From: Buttiauxella noackiae ATCC 51607
GTDB lineage: Bacteria > Pseudomonadota > Gammaproteobacteria > Enterobacterales > Enterobacteriaceae
DNA length: 64,000 nt
Direction: 5' to 3'
Assembly: GCF_001654865.1 (NCBI RefSeq)
Contig: NZ_LXEO01000025.1
Location: 62,001 to 126,000, forward strand
Shown: positions 1 to 8,471 of the stretch, in pieces
Numbering within the stretch: position 1 is the first letter of the stretch
Layout of the letters: every line of letters starts with the position of its first letter
Made by a program: the position numbers and the translations under genes
The notes under the pieces: generated by a model
What the model saw: the letters and a program-made list of their open reading frames with translations, nothing else
Database searches by the model: none
Told to the model about the DNA's origin: nothing

Positions 1-519
1 ATCCATACTGGCTTGCCAGGTTAAAAATGCCCCGCTTAAACTAAGTGCTAGCACCATTGCACTGATACCAAACCATCCCCTGATGAGCGAAGAAGACAAA
101 CGGCGCACAACCTTACGCGGCTGTGTTCGTTCAGGCGCAGAAGGTTGTGGTAGCTCCGTAGCAATGTTTTCGCCTTCCTCACTGCAGGTTATTTTCAATG
201 TATTTTCAAGTTTGACCCCGACCTTCGGGACGGTGACGATATAGTCCTCATTAAGGCCAAATTCTTTAAATGCCCGGCGCAAAAGGGAAATATTTTGATA
301 GAAGGTATTATTGGTTACCTGGGCTCCATTACTCACCCAGACTTCATGGAAAAATCGCTCCCGAAGAACCACTTCCCCTTGATAATTAACCAACAACGCC
401 AGGCATCTGCTCGCAGGTATACTCAGTGATAGAGGTGGCTGGTCGCTATTAATAGCGATAATCCTGTGTTTTTCAGGTAGAAAGGCCGCCACGCCATTCA
501 AGATTATTTGTTTATTCAC
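1..519 (-). CDS. Membrane-anchored winged-helix transcriptional regulator (CadC/ToxR type), C-terminus beyond window
   Basis: Partial gene, 173 codons visible. The first ~105 residues fit an OmpR/CadC-type winged helix: an N-terminal beta part, the helix around 'FFHEVWVSNG', a recognition-helix region 'TNNTFYQNISLLRRAF', and a wing ending near 'YIVTVPKVGV'. After a Pro/Glu-rich linker a hydrophobic stretch at about residues 152-168 looks like a single membrane span, so the sensor part should be periplasmic and lies outside the window. The start is GTG at 519, preceded by AAGGA five bases upstream; no ATG lies in frame nearby. It follows the fimbrial operon by 53 bp on the same strand, so it is either the last gene of that operon or its local regulator. 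The function is inferred; the specific regulator is not recognised. Confidence 0.75.
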   Translation of the reverse strand, partial: MNKQIILNGVAAFLPEKHRIIAINSDQPPLSLSIPASRCLALLVNYQGEVVLRERFFHEVWVSNGAQVTNNTFYQNISLLRRAFKEFGLNEDYIVTVPKVGVKLENTLKITCSEEGENIATELPQPSAPERTQPRKVVRRLSSSLIRGWFGISAMVLALSLSGAFLTWQASMD

Positions 520-572
520 GCGATTCCTTACGTATTCAGATTCGGGGGGTATAAGAGACTTATTAGATCCGT

Positions 573-1274
573 TTATTTGATCGGCAAAGCATAACCCCAC
601 TGATTTCCCTCATCGTTTATTATGACAAATTTAACTACACCGTCCTGTAAATCTACCTTATTAAACGTAAAGAGCTGCTGCTGCGAAAAAGGGCTTAAAG
701 TTATTCCCGAAGCAGAGTGCCCGGCTATTTCCACCTCCGCCAAAGAGATATTCCAGGGTGTAGGGTTGGATACCGTCACGCCCTCACCCGAGCGCGCAAA
801 ACGTAATTGATGCCCCGCGTCCTCAGTTAGCTTCCCCACTCCAGATGGTCGCCAAAACACCTTTAATTGCGTACGAAATGCCAGCAGGATTTTTTCATTT
901 TGCGCCGCTGACTGATTAGGCGGGATCTCATATATATTTAGCCAAAACAGCGACTCACGGTCATTTGGTAAACCTTTACCGCTGGTTAGCAACCTGATAG
1001 AACGCTGCTCAAGCGGCGCCAGACGAAAAATGGGCGGCAATACTACAAACGGCGATTCGGCAGTTTGCGGGATACCCTGAGGGTCACCATCGTCAATCCA
1101 TGCCTGCACAATCACCGGATAATCGGCACTGTTAGCAAGCGTAATGGATTGGGTCGCCGCCGCCTTGTCAAAGACCACCCGCGTGGCACTCAGGTTAACC
1201 ACCGCCTGTAGGGGTAAGGCTAAACATAACCACAAAAACAGCATTCTACTGAAGGCGCATAAGGATTTGGGCAT
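573..1274 (-). CDS. Second periplasmic fimbrial chaperone (Stb-like operon)
   Basis: PapD/FimC-family chaperone of 233 residues. A signal peptide (MPKSLCAFSRMLFLWLCLALPLQA) precedes the typical first strand 'NLSATRVVFDKAAATQSITLAN'. The family positions are visible: 'ESLFWLNIYEIPP' in the G1 region and a basic stretch around 'AFRTQLKVFWRP'. It would cap subunits in the periplasm by donor-strand complementation and hand them to the usher. The start at 1274 was chosen because it gives a clean signal peptide; it overlaps the end of the adhesin gene by 29 bp, and a longer in-frame ORF begins upstream at 1358. It is the second chaperone of the operon; two chaperones flanking usher and adhesin match the layout of the Salmonella stb operon (stbE position). 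Confidence 0.85.
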   Translation of the reverse strand: MPKSLCAFSRMLFLWLCLALPLQAVVNLSATRVVFDKAAATQSITLANSADYPVIVQAWIDDGDPQGIPQTAESPFVVLPPIFRLAPLEQRSIRLLTSGKGLPNDRESLFWLNIYEIPPNQSAAQNEKILLAFRTQLKVFWRPSGVGKLTEDAGHQLRFARSGEGVTVSNPTPWNISLAEVEIAGHSASGITLSPFSQQQLFTFNKVDLQDGVVKFVIINDEGNQWGYALPIK

Positions 1275-2592
1275 GAGCCTGATATCTCCCTGCTTCCAGC
1301 TGATCACTTGCGAAACGTTCAAGACGCGCTTCAAATGTTTCGTGGTAACTATCAACACCGCTCTGGGTTCCAGTTTTTACCTGAGCGCCCCCCAGAACAG
1401 GCACCCAACCGGCGTTTGCGCCTGTTCCACCGACGTCGGTGGTCAAGAAGTTCATCGGGATACCATTGCGCAATATCCGGACGCCAACCCCCCGCGCATG
1501 ACCCGGTGCGCCATAAGCATCATCAAGTAAGTGAGTCACAGCGCTCCCGCTCGTCAGACCATATTTTTGTGCGGCCAGGACATTCGCCTCCGGAGCCAGA
1601 AATCCGAGTGCTACATTCTGCTTGTTGGTGACAACCCCTGAAACCACATTGGATTCGCAAGCAAACTCGAGTGAGAAAGGTGCACTGACGCTACGCCCTG
1701 CTCTGATATCCGCAGCACTTACTCGAGGTAATTGCACAAAAGGTGTGAAATGGGTCACCTGGCAAATCGCTCCTCGCCGCACGGTAATCCCATTATTGTA
1801 GAGGCTAATCACCGATGGCCAGTCGGCATACCAGCCAGCCCAGTTGCTATTGCGATGCGCCTGGCCCACTTTGATGCCATTCGAGTCAATTCCTGGCCCG
1901 CGAAACACAACATAAGCGTTAGGGTTTACCCCAGCAAAAGTGTAAGTCGCAGCCGAGCTGATAAAATATCGCGTATCCGCTGTTTTCATCAGCTCCACTC
2001 GAATCGGCGAAAAGTTTTTGGCTTTAATTAAAAAGTTGCCATCTTTATCAGTATCAAGGTTAGTCATTGCGACCTGCTGCCAGATATCTGTGAATACCTG
2101 TCCGGTCGCTTCCAGCGTAATACGCATCGCCACATTTTTGGCAAACGTCAGATAAGCCCCCGGCACATCTTGCGCTTCATACCATCCGGCATAGGCATCA
2201 TCCCCGTTGGTGGAAAACGCCTGATAAAGTTGGCCCGCGGTATCCGGCGTACAGCGGAAAAACACCATTTCAGGATCCCACCCACCTTTGCGTGCATATT
2301 GGGTGAAAGGAATCCCCCCACCTGCTGCCAGTACCGTGCCCGGCGGTTGAAAAATATTATTGCTGCTGACATCAATTGATTTACTCACCCCGGTAAGCTG
2401 ACCGTTCCAACCATCTGCTCCACCATTACCGCGCCATGAACTCGTTTTGCCATCGCTTGCTGAGCTCAGGCGATGTGAGCCGAATTGACTGTTCGCACCG
2501 GTATATGGGTAGATAATGTATTCGCAGGCCGCCTGTGCCGTAGCGCTTAACATCATCAGTATGACGATCGCGAGTTTTGTCCTGGTTTTCAC
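1246..2592 (-). CDS. Two-domain fimbrial tip adhesin / minor subunit (Stb-like)
   Basis: 448-residue secreted protein with signal peptide MKTRTKLAIVILMMLSATAQA. It is about 2.5 times the length of a pilin, as expected for a tip adhesin: an N-terminal binding domain (about residues 22-240, Trp/Gly/Asn rich) followed by a pilin domain (about 260-448). The pilin domain has a cysteine pair ('AICQVTHF' and 'EFACES') and ends in 'YQAHAQILMRLQ', the beta-zipper pattern recognised by chaperone and usher. It lies 12 bp after the usher gene and overlaps the second chaperone. Its size and place match StbD of Salmonella. The receptor is unknown. The adhesin role is inferred from architecture. Confidence 0.75.
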   Translation of the reverse strand: MKTRTKLAIVILMMLSATAQAACEYIIYPYTGANSQFGSHRLSSASDGKTSSWRGNGGADGWNGQLTGVSKSIDVSSNNIFQPPGTVLAAGGGIPFTQYARKGGWDPEMVFFRCTPDTAGQLYQAFSTNGDDAYAGWYEAQDVPGAYLTFAKNVAMRITLEATGQVFTDIWQQVAMTNLDTDKDGNFLIKAKNFSPIRVELMKTADTRYFISSAATYTFAGVNPNAYVVFRGPGIDSNGIKVGQAHRNSNWAGWYADWPSVISLYNNGITVRRGAICQVTHFTPFVQLPRVSAADIRAGRSVSAPFSLEFACESNVVSGVVTNKQNVALGFLAPEANVLAAQKYGLTSGSAVTHLLDDAYGAPGHARGVGVRILRNGIPMNFLTTDVGGTGANAGWVPVLGGAQVKTGTQSGVDSYHETFEARLERFASDQLEAGRYQAHAQILMRLQ

Positions 2593-2604
2593 TTTATGGT
2601 TTCC

Positions 2605-5124
2605 TTACGCAGCCAAACACTGGGCAGTTAGCGCGATCATCGCCTGCTGAGGGTGGTCATCTGTTAACTGATATTTAAATGCGCATCTTTCCTTAGGACC
2701 TTCGCCCCAGCGCACCGTTAGCTCTCCTTGCGTTGCCGGTAAACGGGCATAAACCTGGTTTGCCTGCCCCACCATCCCAACAACCTGATTGTGTTCATCA
2801 AAGACTTCCGCTCCTGCAGGAAGCGAGCCGCGGCGTGGAGTGACATCAATCAGCGCCGCGGTTCCTTTTGTCGTTGAGAAAGATAATTTCACTGCGGCTC
2901 CGGCATACGGTGCAACGCGTTGTTGGTTATCCTCAAGCTCAATGTCTGCCGCCATGTTACGTGTGTCTAACTGAACATTATTAAAACGATAGGGTGTTAG
3001 CGACGGCACGAGAGCGAAGCCTTGAGCATTGATGGCTGCCCCCTGGCCATTATTCACGCGAGCCCCTTCGGCTCCCTTAGCCTCTACCAGCGCAAAGGTG
3101 TCACCAAGCCAGGGCCCAGGCGTAACGCCGCCGCGGTGCACAACCACTGCACCACGCATTCCGCCCGACCATTGCTTATAGTTTTCTGCTTGCGAATAGC
3201 TGCCATTCAGGGTGCCAAACGAGGTCATTTTTTGCAGCGAGGCGCTCCAGTTCTTTTGTGCAGCCTCGCCCGATGCGTTCTGGTATCCCGCAGAAACGGC
3301 ATAGCTTGCGCTATCATCCTCACTGACAGAACCCGCCAGCGATGCCTGATAACTCGTGCCGCTGGTTTTACTATGGCTAGTTGAAAGCGAGAGATAATCT
3401 TCACCCTTACCAAACCTCAGCGGTACGGAGAATGTCAGCGTGACAATATTTTCCGTCTGCCCATGTCTGGCATTCTGCCCTGGCTGCCCATCTGCATGTC
3501 TTGAGTTATCACGCCAGAATGTTTGCTGGCGGCTCGCGGACAGGTTGTAGCTTATTTGTCGCCACTGATTGGCATAACCAAACTGAAGCTGTGTATTGCG
3601 CCCACGCTCTCCGTAGTAATCCATCACCGAACCGGAAAGCCATATCGAGCCATAGTCCCCCAATTGCTGGTTAACGGTGGCTGTAAACTGGTTGCGCTGC
3701 GAAAGCGTATCTGAACGCCAGATATCACTGTTTTTAGCGGCATTTCGTTCACCCAACACATCACTGAAATCACGGTATCCAGCAGTGGAATAGCGGTAGC
3801 CTGCCAGTGCCACGTTGGTACCGGTTCCGTTAAATGAACGGCTCCAGGATAGCTGGGTACGCCAGCCCGTTTGTTTACCTTCCGGGAGCTGCGCGGATGA
3901 CGCCGTCACATCCGCACCAATCGACCCAAGCTCTGAAGCCCAGACCCCACCCAGTACCGTGGAGGCGTACTCTTTCCCCAGGCGAATGCCACCGTTAGCC
4001 GTCAGGCTATTGGCAATACCGCGTTCAAGGGTTAAATCACCGAACCAGTTGTCATCCGTATCATAATCACGCGCTCGCCCTATAACTGCGTTATAGCGCC
4101 AGACCCCGGGACGCAAAGAGAGCGGTAGTGCTGAAAACGGAACCGTAAACTGGGTGCGGCTGCCATCGGCTTCAATCACATCAACCTGCAAATCCCCCTG
4201 CCAGGCCGTGCTGGCAAGGTCGTTAATCACAAACGGCCCCTGCGCAACGTTAGTTTGATACAAGGTACGCCCATTCTGACTGACCACCACACGCGCGGCA
4301 CTTGCCGCCGTGCCGCGAATTTCTGGTGCGTATCCTTGTCGGGATTGAGGCCACATCCGTTGGTCGGTTTCCAGTTTGACGCCAGTAAACGCCATACTGC
4401 TAAACAGGTTGCCACCACTATAACTTTGGCCTGCACTTAACGTACTTTGCAGCGCTGCGACCGGGCGTTGTAACCAGACTTGTAAGTTATCCCACTGGTA
4501 GCGTTTCTTATCCCCATAACGGCTATAGCTTGCTGAGGATTGCTGGCGCAGTTGCCATAAACCAAAGTTAATACCCGACGTCAGCCCCAACCAGCCATAT
4601 TCGCTCTGGCTTCCACCCGCATCACTGTAATAAAAGTTACTGTTGTAGTTGGTAAATAACAGGCTTTCCCCCGCCTGCCATTGCTCGGGGGCGACGTAAT
4701 CGTGTGGCACCTGCACCATTTCAGCCTGAGGAATGGCAACATCCAGCCGTAATAGTGCGTTATCAAATACATAACTTGCCCCTGCGACGCGTTTCGCGGG
4801 ACTTAAACAGCTTTCGCTGCCGGGCGTGCTTAATGCCAGCACACCATTTTGTTCATAAAAAACCAACGGCAAACAAGGCGCCACATCCTCGCCTTCACTA
4901 CGAAACATCACTCCTTCACGGGCGATAAAACGCCCGTTTAGCCAGATATCAACCAGATATTGACCCGGTGCCACCGAAGCCTCGCTGTTAAAGCGGGCAA
5001 GCCCTTGTCCGTATTCGCTCCCCAACAATAAGGCTTCATCGAAGGTGTAGTTTTCTGCCTGCGAGACGAATGGCAATGCCCATCCACCCAGCAAGCAAAG
5101 GCTCAGCCAGTGATGTTTTTCCAT
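2605..5124 (-). CDS. Outer-membrane fimbrial usher (Stb-like)
   Basis: 839-residue FimD/PapC-family usher. Signal peptide to about residue 23, then an N-terminal chaperone-binding domain ('YTFDEALLLGSEYGQGLARFN', 'APGQYLVDIWLNGR'), the 24-strand barrel with plug (about 140-660), and C-terminal domains. The barrel signature 'GYAPEIRGTAASAARVVVSQNGRTLYQTNVAQGPFVINDL' type sequence starts near residue 266. A Cys pair near the C-terminus ('ERCAFKYQL', 'LTAQCLA') is typical. It forms the secretion and assembly pore for subunits delivered by the flanking chaperones. It lies 25 bp after the first chaperone gene, with the adhesin gene directly downstream. Confidence 0.93.
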   Translation of the reverse strand: MEKHHWLSLCLLGGWALPFVSQAENYTFDEALLLGSEYGQGLARFNSEASVAPGQYLVDIWLNGRFIAREGVMFRSEGEDVAPCLPLVFYEQNGVLALSTPGSESCLSPAKRVAGASYVFDNALLRLDVAIPQAEMVQVPHDYVAPEQWQAGESLLFTNYNSNFYYSDAGGSQSEYGWLGLTSGINFGLWQLRQQSSASYSRYGDKKRYQWDNLQVWLQRPVAALQSTLSAGQSYSGGNLFSSMAFTGVKLETDQRMWPQSRQGYAPEIRGTAASAARVVVSQNGRTLYQTNVAQGPFVINDLASTAWQGDLQVDVIEADGSRTQFTVPFSALPLSLRPGVWRYNAVIGRARDYDTDDNWFGDLTLERGIANSLTANGGIRLGKEYASTVLGGVWASELGSIGADVTASSAQLPEGKQTGWRTQLSWSRSFNGTGTNVALAGYRYSTAGYRDFSDVLGERNAAKNSDIWRSDTLSQRNQFTATVNQQLGDYGSIWLSGSVMDYYGERGRNTQLQFGYANQWRQISYNLSASRQQTFWRDNSRHADGQPGQNARHGQTENIVTLTFSVPLRFGKGEDYLSLSTSHSKTSGTSYQASLAGSVSEDDSASYAVSAGYQNASGEAAQKNWSASLQKMTSFGTLNGSYSQAENYKQWSGGMRGAVVVHRGGVTPGPWLGDTFALVEAKGAEGARVNNGQGAAINAQGFALVPSLTPYRFNNVQLDTRNMAADIELEDNQQRVAPYAGAAVKLSFSTTKGTAALIDVTPRRGSLPAGAEVFDEHNQVVGMVGQANQVYARLPATQGELTVRWGEGPKERCAFKYQLTDDHPQQAMIALTAQCLAA

Positions 5125-5149
5125 AGTATTTTGCTTCCCTGCAAAGCCG

Positions 5150-5854
5150 CTAATGCTTCAGTGGAAGTGCTCCGCTCAGATAAGCGCCCTGGTCGTTAAT
5201 CCATGTCATCTGCACGCTGTCACCCATCGGTGTGCCGACTAAGGGCCATGCTTTTGTCGCACCGGGGGCAATCATCTCGCCACCCAGCTTCACGGGTTTA
5301 TTGGCAATCGTCACCACCACATGGGCAATCGATGCGTAATAGCCGCTGTTGTTGGTGAGACTCAGTTTGCGGCCTGAAACCGAAGCGGTTGTCGTTTTGT
5401 TCATCTCGTTCGGTGAACCTTGTAAACCAGCGGGACGCCAGAACACTTTCATACGACTGCGCAGCATCACGATCATCTGATTAGATGCTTCACTTCCTTT
5501 AGCCACTGGCGGGATTTGCAAGATATTGAGCCAGAACACCGACTCTTTATCTTTTGGCAAATCCGCGCCAGTAAACTGTAAGCGCAAGGTTTGGCCGCTG
5601 TGCGCGGCCATGCGAAACATAGGAGGAGTCAGCATAAAAGGTGCTCGCGCGGTTTGTGGTGTTGACTGCTCATCGCCGCTGTCCAGCCAAGCCTGCATGA
5701 CATTCGGAAAGTCATCCTGATTGGTTAACTGCACGCTAACTTGCTTAGCATCCGCTGGATACACCACACGATTGCCGGTCATCACCACACTTGCCTGGCT
5801 GCTTAAACAGGTACCGACGAGTGCAAACGTAAGCAAACTTCTCCCTAAACTCAT
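5150..5854 (-). CDS. First periplasmic fimbrial chaperone (Stb-like)
   Basis: 234-residue PapD-family chaperone with signal peptide MSLGRSLLTFALVGTCLSSQAS. The mature N-terminus 'VVMTGNRVVYPADAKQVSVQLTNQ' and the central 'KESVFWLNILQIPP' are family hallmarks; 'MLRSRMKVFWRPAGL' supplies the basic anchor region that clamps the subunit C-terminus. It lies 25 bp downstream of the major subunit and 25 bp upstream of the usher, so it probably serves most subunits, while the second chaperone at 573-1274 may be specialised for the adhesin (inference). It corresponds by position to StbB. Confidence 0.92.
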   Translation of the reverse strand: MSLGRSLLTFALVGTCLSSQASVVMTGNRVVYPADAKQVSVQLTNQDDFPNVMQAWLDSGDEQSTPQTARAPFMLTPPMFRMAAHSGQTLRLQFTGADLPKDKESVFWLNILQIPPVAKGSEASNQMIVMLRSRMKVFWRPAGLQGSPNEMNKTTTASVSGRKLSLTNNSGYYASIAHVVVTIANKPVKLGGEMIAPGATKAWPLVGTPMGDSVQMTWINDQGAYLSGALPLKH

Positions 5855-5879
5855 GTTTCATCCCCTACGCCGTGCACTA

Positions 5880-6416
5880 TTAAAGATAAGAAATCGCGTA
5901 CTGCACTGCGGCGACGACATCACCCGCGGTAGCATTGCCGGTTGGCGAGAAGTAGCGCACGGCGTAGTCGTGTTCACCGGACTGTTCCCCTGCCGGGATA
6001 GATATCCCGGCAACAGCCATTGGGTTACTTAGGTCGATAATCGTGCTGCCCGAGGCATCTGTTAGCAATTGCAGCTCAACGTTAGTAGCCGAACCGCTGG
6101 TTGCAAGGTTTCCACTACTGGTGACGTTAGTGCCAATAAATAAGGTTTTAATCTCTAATGTGGAGCTGTCTACACTGCATCCACTAACGCCCATGGTGAA
6201 CGTGGTCAGCCCTGCCGAAGAAGCAGCGTCCTTAAGTTCACTTTTAGAGATGGTAGGCAACAGTACGACAGGGTGTGCATCTGAACCGTTAACGGTCACC
6301 GAACAGGTTTGTTCAGTGATCTCACCTTTAAAGGTAATGGTATTTGTTGATTCCGCGAAGGCCGCACCACTTAATAAAGCTGCCGTGCCGAATACTACGG
6401 GTAATAATGCTTTCAT
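5880..6416 (-). CDS. Major fimbrial subunit (Stb-like pilin)
   Basis: 178-residue pilin. Signal peptide MKALLPVVFGTAALLSGAAFA, then 'ESTNTITFKGEITEQTCSVTVNG', the usual N-terminal donor strand followed by the first cysteine. The second cysteine is in 'MGVSGCSVDSS'. The C-terminus 'AGDVVAAVQYAISYL' has the alternating hydrophobic pattern and penultimate aromatic residue used for chaperone binding. First gene of a five-gene minus-strand operon; a promoter should lie in the AT-rich upstream region. No terminator hairpin separates it from the chaperone gene, unlike the second fimbrial operon in this window. Confidence 0.92.
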   Translation of the reverse strand: MKALLPVVFGTAALLSGAAFAESTNTITFKGEITEQTCSVTVNGSDAHPVVLLPTISKSELKDAASSAGLTTFTMGVSGCSVDSSTLEIKTLFIGTNVTSSGNLATSGSATNVELQLLTDASGSTIIDLSNPMAVAGISIPAGEQSGEHDYAVRYFSPTGNATAGDVVAAVQYAISYL

Positions 6417-6423
6417 CTTGTAA

Positions 6424-6754
6424 TCCTTGTTGTGTTGCTTTCGTCCTTATCGTGCAAAGCGGAATCCCAGAGCAAATAAGTCTGTTACTGATAAATAAAC
6501 AGATAAGGTTAAGCAGTTGAGAATGAGATATATAACCCTAAGCAGAAACATTGCAGAAGGTATGGTCATATTATTGCTTCTTAGGAAAATTCCTAGATTT
6601 GTTTTCTGAATAATCTTTTACACCTTTCCCATATAAGGAAAATATCTTATATAATAATCAATGATTACATAAAATTCATTCAGTTATGGGAGGTTATGAG
6701 AACTGAGTGCGGGGATTGAAAGGTGCAGAATTATTAATCTTAACAATATAAAAA
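6424..6754. other. AT-rich intergenic region: promoter of the Stb-like operon and 3' end of the ABC operon
   Basis: No gene is seen here. The region is strongly AT-rich. It should carry the promoter of the fimbrial operon (reading left), which contains a 14-bp palindrome, and it ends in the terminator of the ABC-transporter operon. Confidence 0.7.
6582..6595. promoter_or_regulatory. Perfect palindrome resembling an RcsB-type (LuxR-HTH) operator
   Basis: TAGGAAAATTCCTA is a perfect 14-bp palindrome 166 bp upstream of the pilin start. It resembles the RcsAB-box pattern (TAAGAATATTCTTA-like) bound by RcsB and related LuxR-type regulators. This is a resemblance only; chance occurrence in AT-rich DNA is possible. 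Confidence 0.4.
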
Positions 6755-6777
6755 TGCGTCAGGGTTTGCCTGACGCA
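6750..6777 (-). terminator. Rho-independent terminator after the Opp-type ABC operon
   Basis: A 9-bp stem (TGCGTCAGG / CCTGACGCA) with a 5-nt loop is followed on the minus strand by a run of five T. It lies 26 bp beyond the stop of the last ATPase gene. Confidence 0.9.
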
Positions 6778-6802
6778 CGGTAATTCTGAAAGCAATTCTT
6801 AA

Positions 6803-7585
6803 TTAAAACTTCGCCACCTGGTTTGCCATTTCGCGGCTATATTGGCGGCTGGCATTAACCAGCATTTGCGTATAAGGCACCCGTGCAGCACCGCTGATTA
6901 ATTCATCGGTGCTTAATGCCTCAAGAATACGACCATGTTGCATTACCCCCACGCGATGGCATAAATGTGCAATGACGCCTAAATCGTGTGTCACCATTAA
7001 ATAGGTGAGTTTCGATTCCTGCTGTAAATCCGAAAGTAAATTGAGAATTTCCGCCTGCACCGAAACATCCAATGCTGAAGTAGGCTCGTCTAGCAGCAGC
7101 ACCTCCGGTTCAAGTATCAGCGCACGTGCAATCGCCACACGTTGGCGCTGCCCACCGGAGAGCTGATGCGGATAGCGACTACGAAACGCGCGGTTTAAAC
7201 CCACTTTATCCAGCATCATATTGATACGCCGGTCGCGATCAGTGAATCCCTGGATTTGTAGTGGCTCCTCCAGAATATCGCCGATGGTATGGCGCGGGTG
7301 CAAAGATCCATACGGATCCTGAAATACCATCTGTACCATCCGACAGCGTTCACGGCTGATACGATGTTCAAGCTCCGTCCCATCAATCACCAGTTTTCCC
7401 TGCCAGTGGGTAAATAGCCCTGCCAGGCATTTCAGCACCGTGGTTTTCCCGGAACCCGACTCCCCTACAAGACCAAAAATCTCACCCTCCCCAACGTTAA
7501 AATTCACATCGAACAACACCTGGTTAGTTTTCGCCCCTTCGCCAAAGGTTAAATTAAGCTGGCTGACTTCAATCATGGATGACAT
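6803..7585 (-). CDS. Oligopeptide/nickel-type ABC importer ATP-binding protein (DppF/OppF-like)
   Basis: 260-residue ABC ATPase. Walker A is GESGSGKT, the Q-loop lies near 'QMVFQDPYGSL', the signature is LSGGQRQR, Walker B is 'VLLLDEPTSALD', and the switch His is in 'VTHDLGV'. The 'QDPYGSLHPR' variant and short C-terminus place it with the DppF/OppF partner of two-ATPase importers. The ATG at 7585 has AGGAG six bases upstream. It is the last gene of the operon, 10 bp after the partner ATPase and directly before a terminator. It would energise uptake together with the gene at 7596-8471. Confidence 0.93.
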   Translation of the reverse strand: MSSMIEVSQLNLTFGEGAKTNQVLFDVNFNVGEGEIFGLVGESGSGKTTVLKCLAGLFTHWQGKLVIDGTELEHRISRERCRMVQMVFQDPYGSLHPRHTIGDILEEPLQIQGFTDRDRRINMMLDKVGLNRAFRSRYPHQLSGGQRQRVAIARALILEPEVLLLDEPTSALDVSVQAEILNLLSDLQQESKLTYLMVTHDLGVIAHLCHRVGVMQHGRILEALSTDELISGAARVPYTQMLVNASRQYSREMANQVAKF

Positions 7586-7595
7586 ACGTTGCTCC

Positions 7596-8471
7596 TTATT
7601 CCGTTAGCCAACTAGCCTGGCGCTGTAGAACCGGTAGATGTGCCCGGCGCATATCCATATCCGGCAATGCGCTGATAAGCCCCTGGGTGTAAGGATGCTG
7701 CGCCTTATCCAGGTCTTTCGCGGCGATAGATTCCACAACACGCCCGGCGTACATCACCAGCACGCGGTCGCAGAAACTGCGCACCAGGTTAATGTCATGG
7801 CTGATGAAAATCAGCCCCAGTCCACGGGATTGCACCAGATCGTCGAGCAGCGCCAGCACCTGCAAACGCACCGAAACATCCAGCGCGGACGTCGGTTCAT
7901 CGGCAATCACCATTTCCGGGTCGGTGATCAGCATCATGGCAATCATGATCCGCTGCCCCTGGCCGCCGGAAACCTCATGCGGATAGAGGTTGTAGACGCG
8001 TTCTGGCTGGCGAATACGCACCACTTCCAGCATCTCCAGCACCTTCTGTTTCGCCTGTTTTTGCCCGACACGATGGTGAGTCAGCCATGCTTCAGCAATT
8101 TGATCGCCAACGCACATCACCGGATTTAGCGAATATTTCGGGTCTTGCATAATCATTGAAATACGTTTGCCACGCACATTACGCATTTGTGCGTCAGTAG
8201 CATTGAGCAGATCAACATCACCAAATTGCATACACTCGGCGGTGATTCGCGCTTTTTTAGGGTGGAGCTGCAATAACGCACGGCCCACAGTGGATTTCCC
8301 GGAGCCGGACTCGCCTACGATGGCGAGTTTCTCGCGCCCGAGCTGGAATGAAACGCCACGCACCGCGTGGGTTTGCTGGCGACCATTAACGAACGTCACA
8401 TTCAAGTCGCGCACATCAAGTAGTTGCGGCGAATTATTCGCTGCGAGGATCGAGGATGTCACGTAAGCCAT
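7596..8471 (-). CDS. Oligopeptide/nickel-type ABC importer ATP-binding protein (DppD/OppD-like)
   Basis: 291-residue ABC ATPase. Walker [10 protein letters not shown]-loop in 'MIMQDPKYSLNP', signature VSGGQGQR (an unusual Gly in place of the common Met/Arg), Walker B 'MVIADEPTSALD', switch 'ISHDINLV'. The C-terminal 'HPYTQGLISALPDMD' is the oligopeptide-transporter motif, but the cysteines of the DppD-type Fe-S domain are not seen. It overlaps the preceding permease gene by 38 bp. ATG 8471 is used; a GTG at 8462 is better spaced from the GGGAG sequence and could be the true start. Confidence 0.9.
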   Translation of the reverse strand: MAYVTSSILAANNSPQLLDVRDLNVTFVNGRQQTHAVRGVSFQLGREKLAIVGESGSGKSTVGRALLQLHPKKARITAECMQFGDVDLLNATDAQMRNVRGKRISMIMQDPKYSLNPVMCVGDQIAEAWLTHHRVGQKQAKQKVLEMLEVVRIRQPERVYNLYPHEVSGGQGQRIMIAMMLITDPEMVIADEPTSALDVSVRLQVLALLDDLVQSRGLGLIFISHDINLVRSFCDRVLVMYAGRVVESIAAKDLDKAQHPYTQGLISALPDMDMRRAHLPVLQRQASWLTE

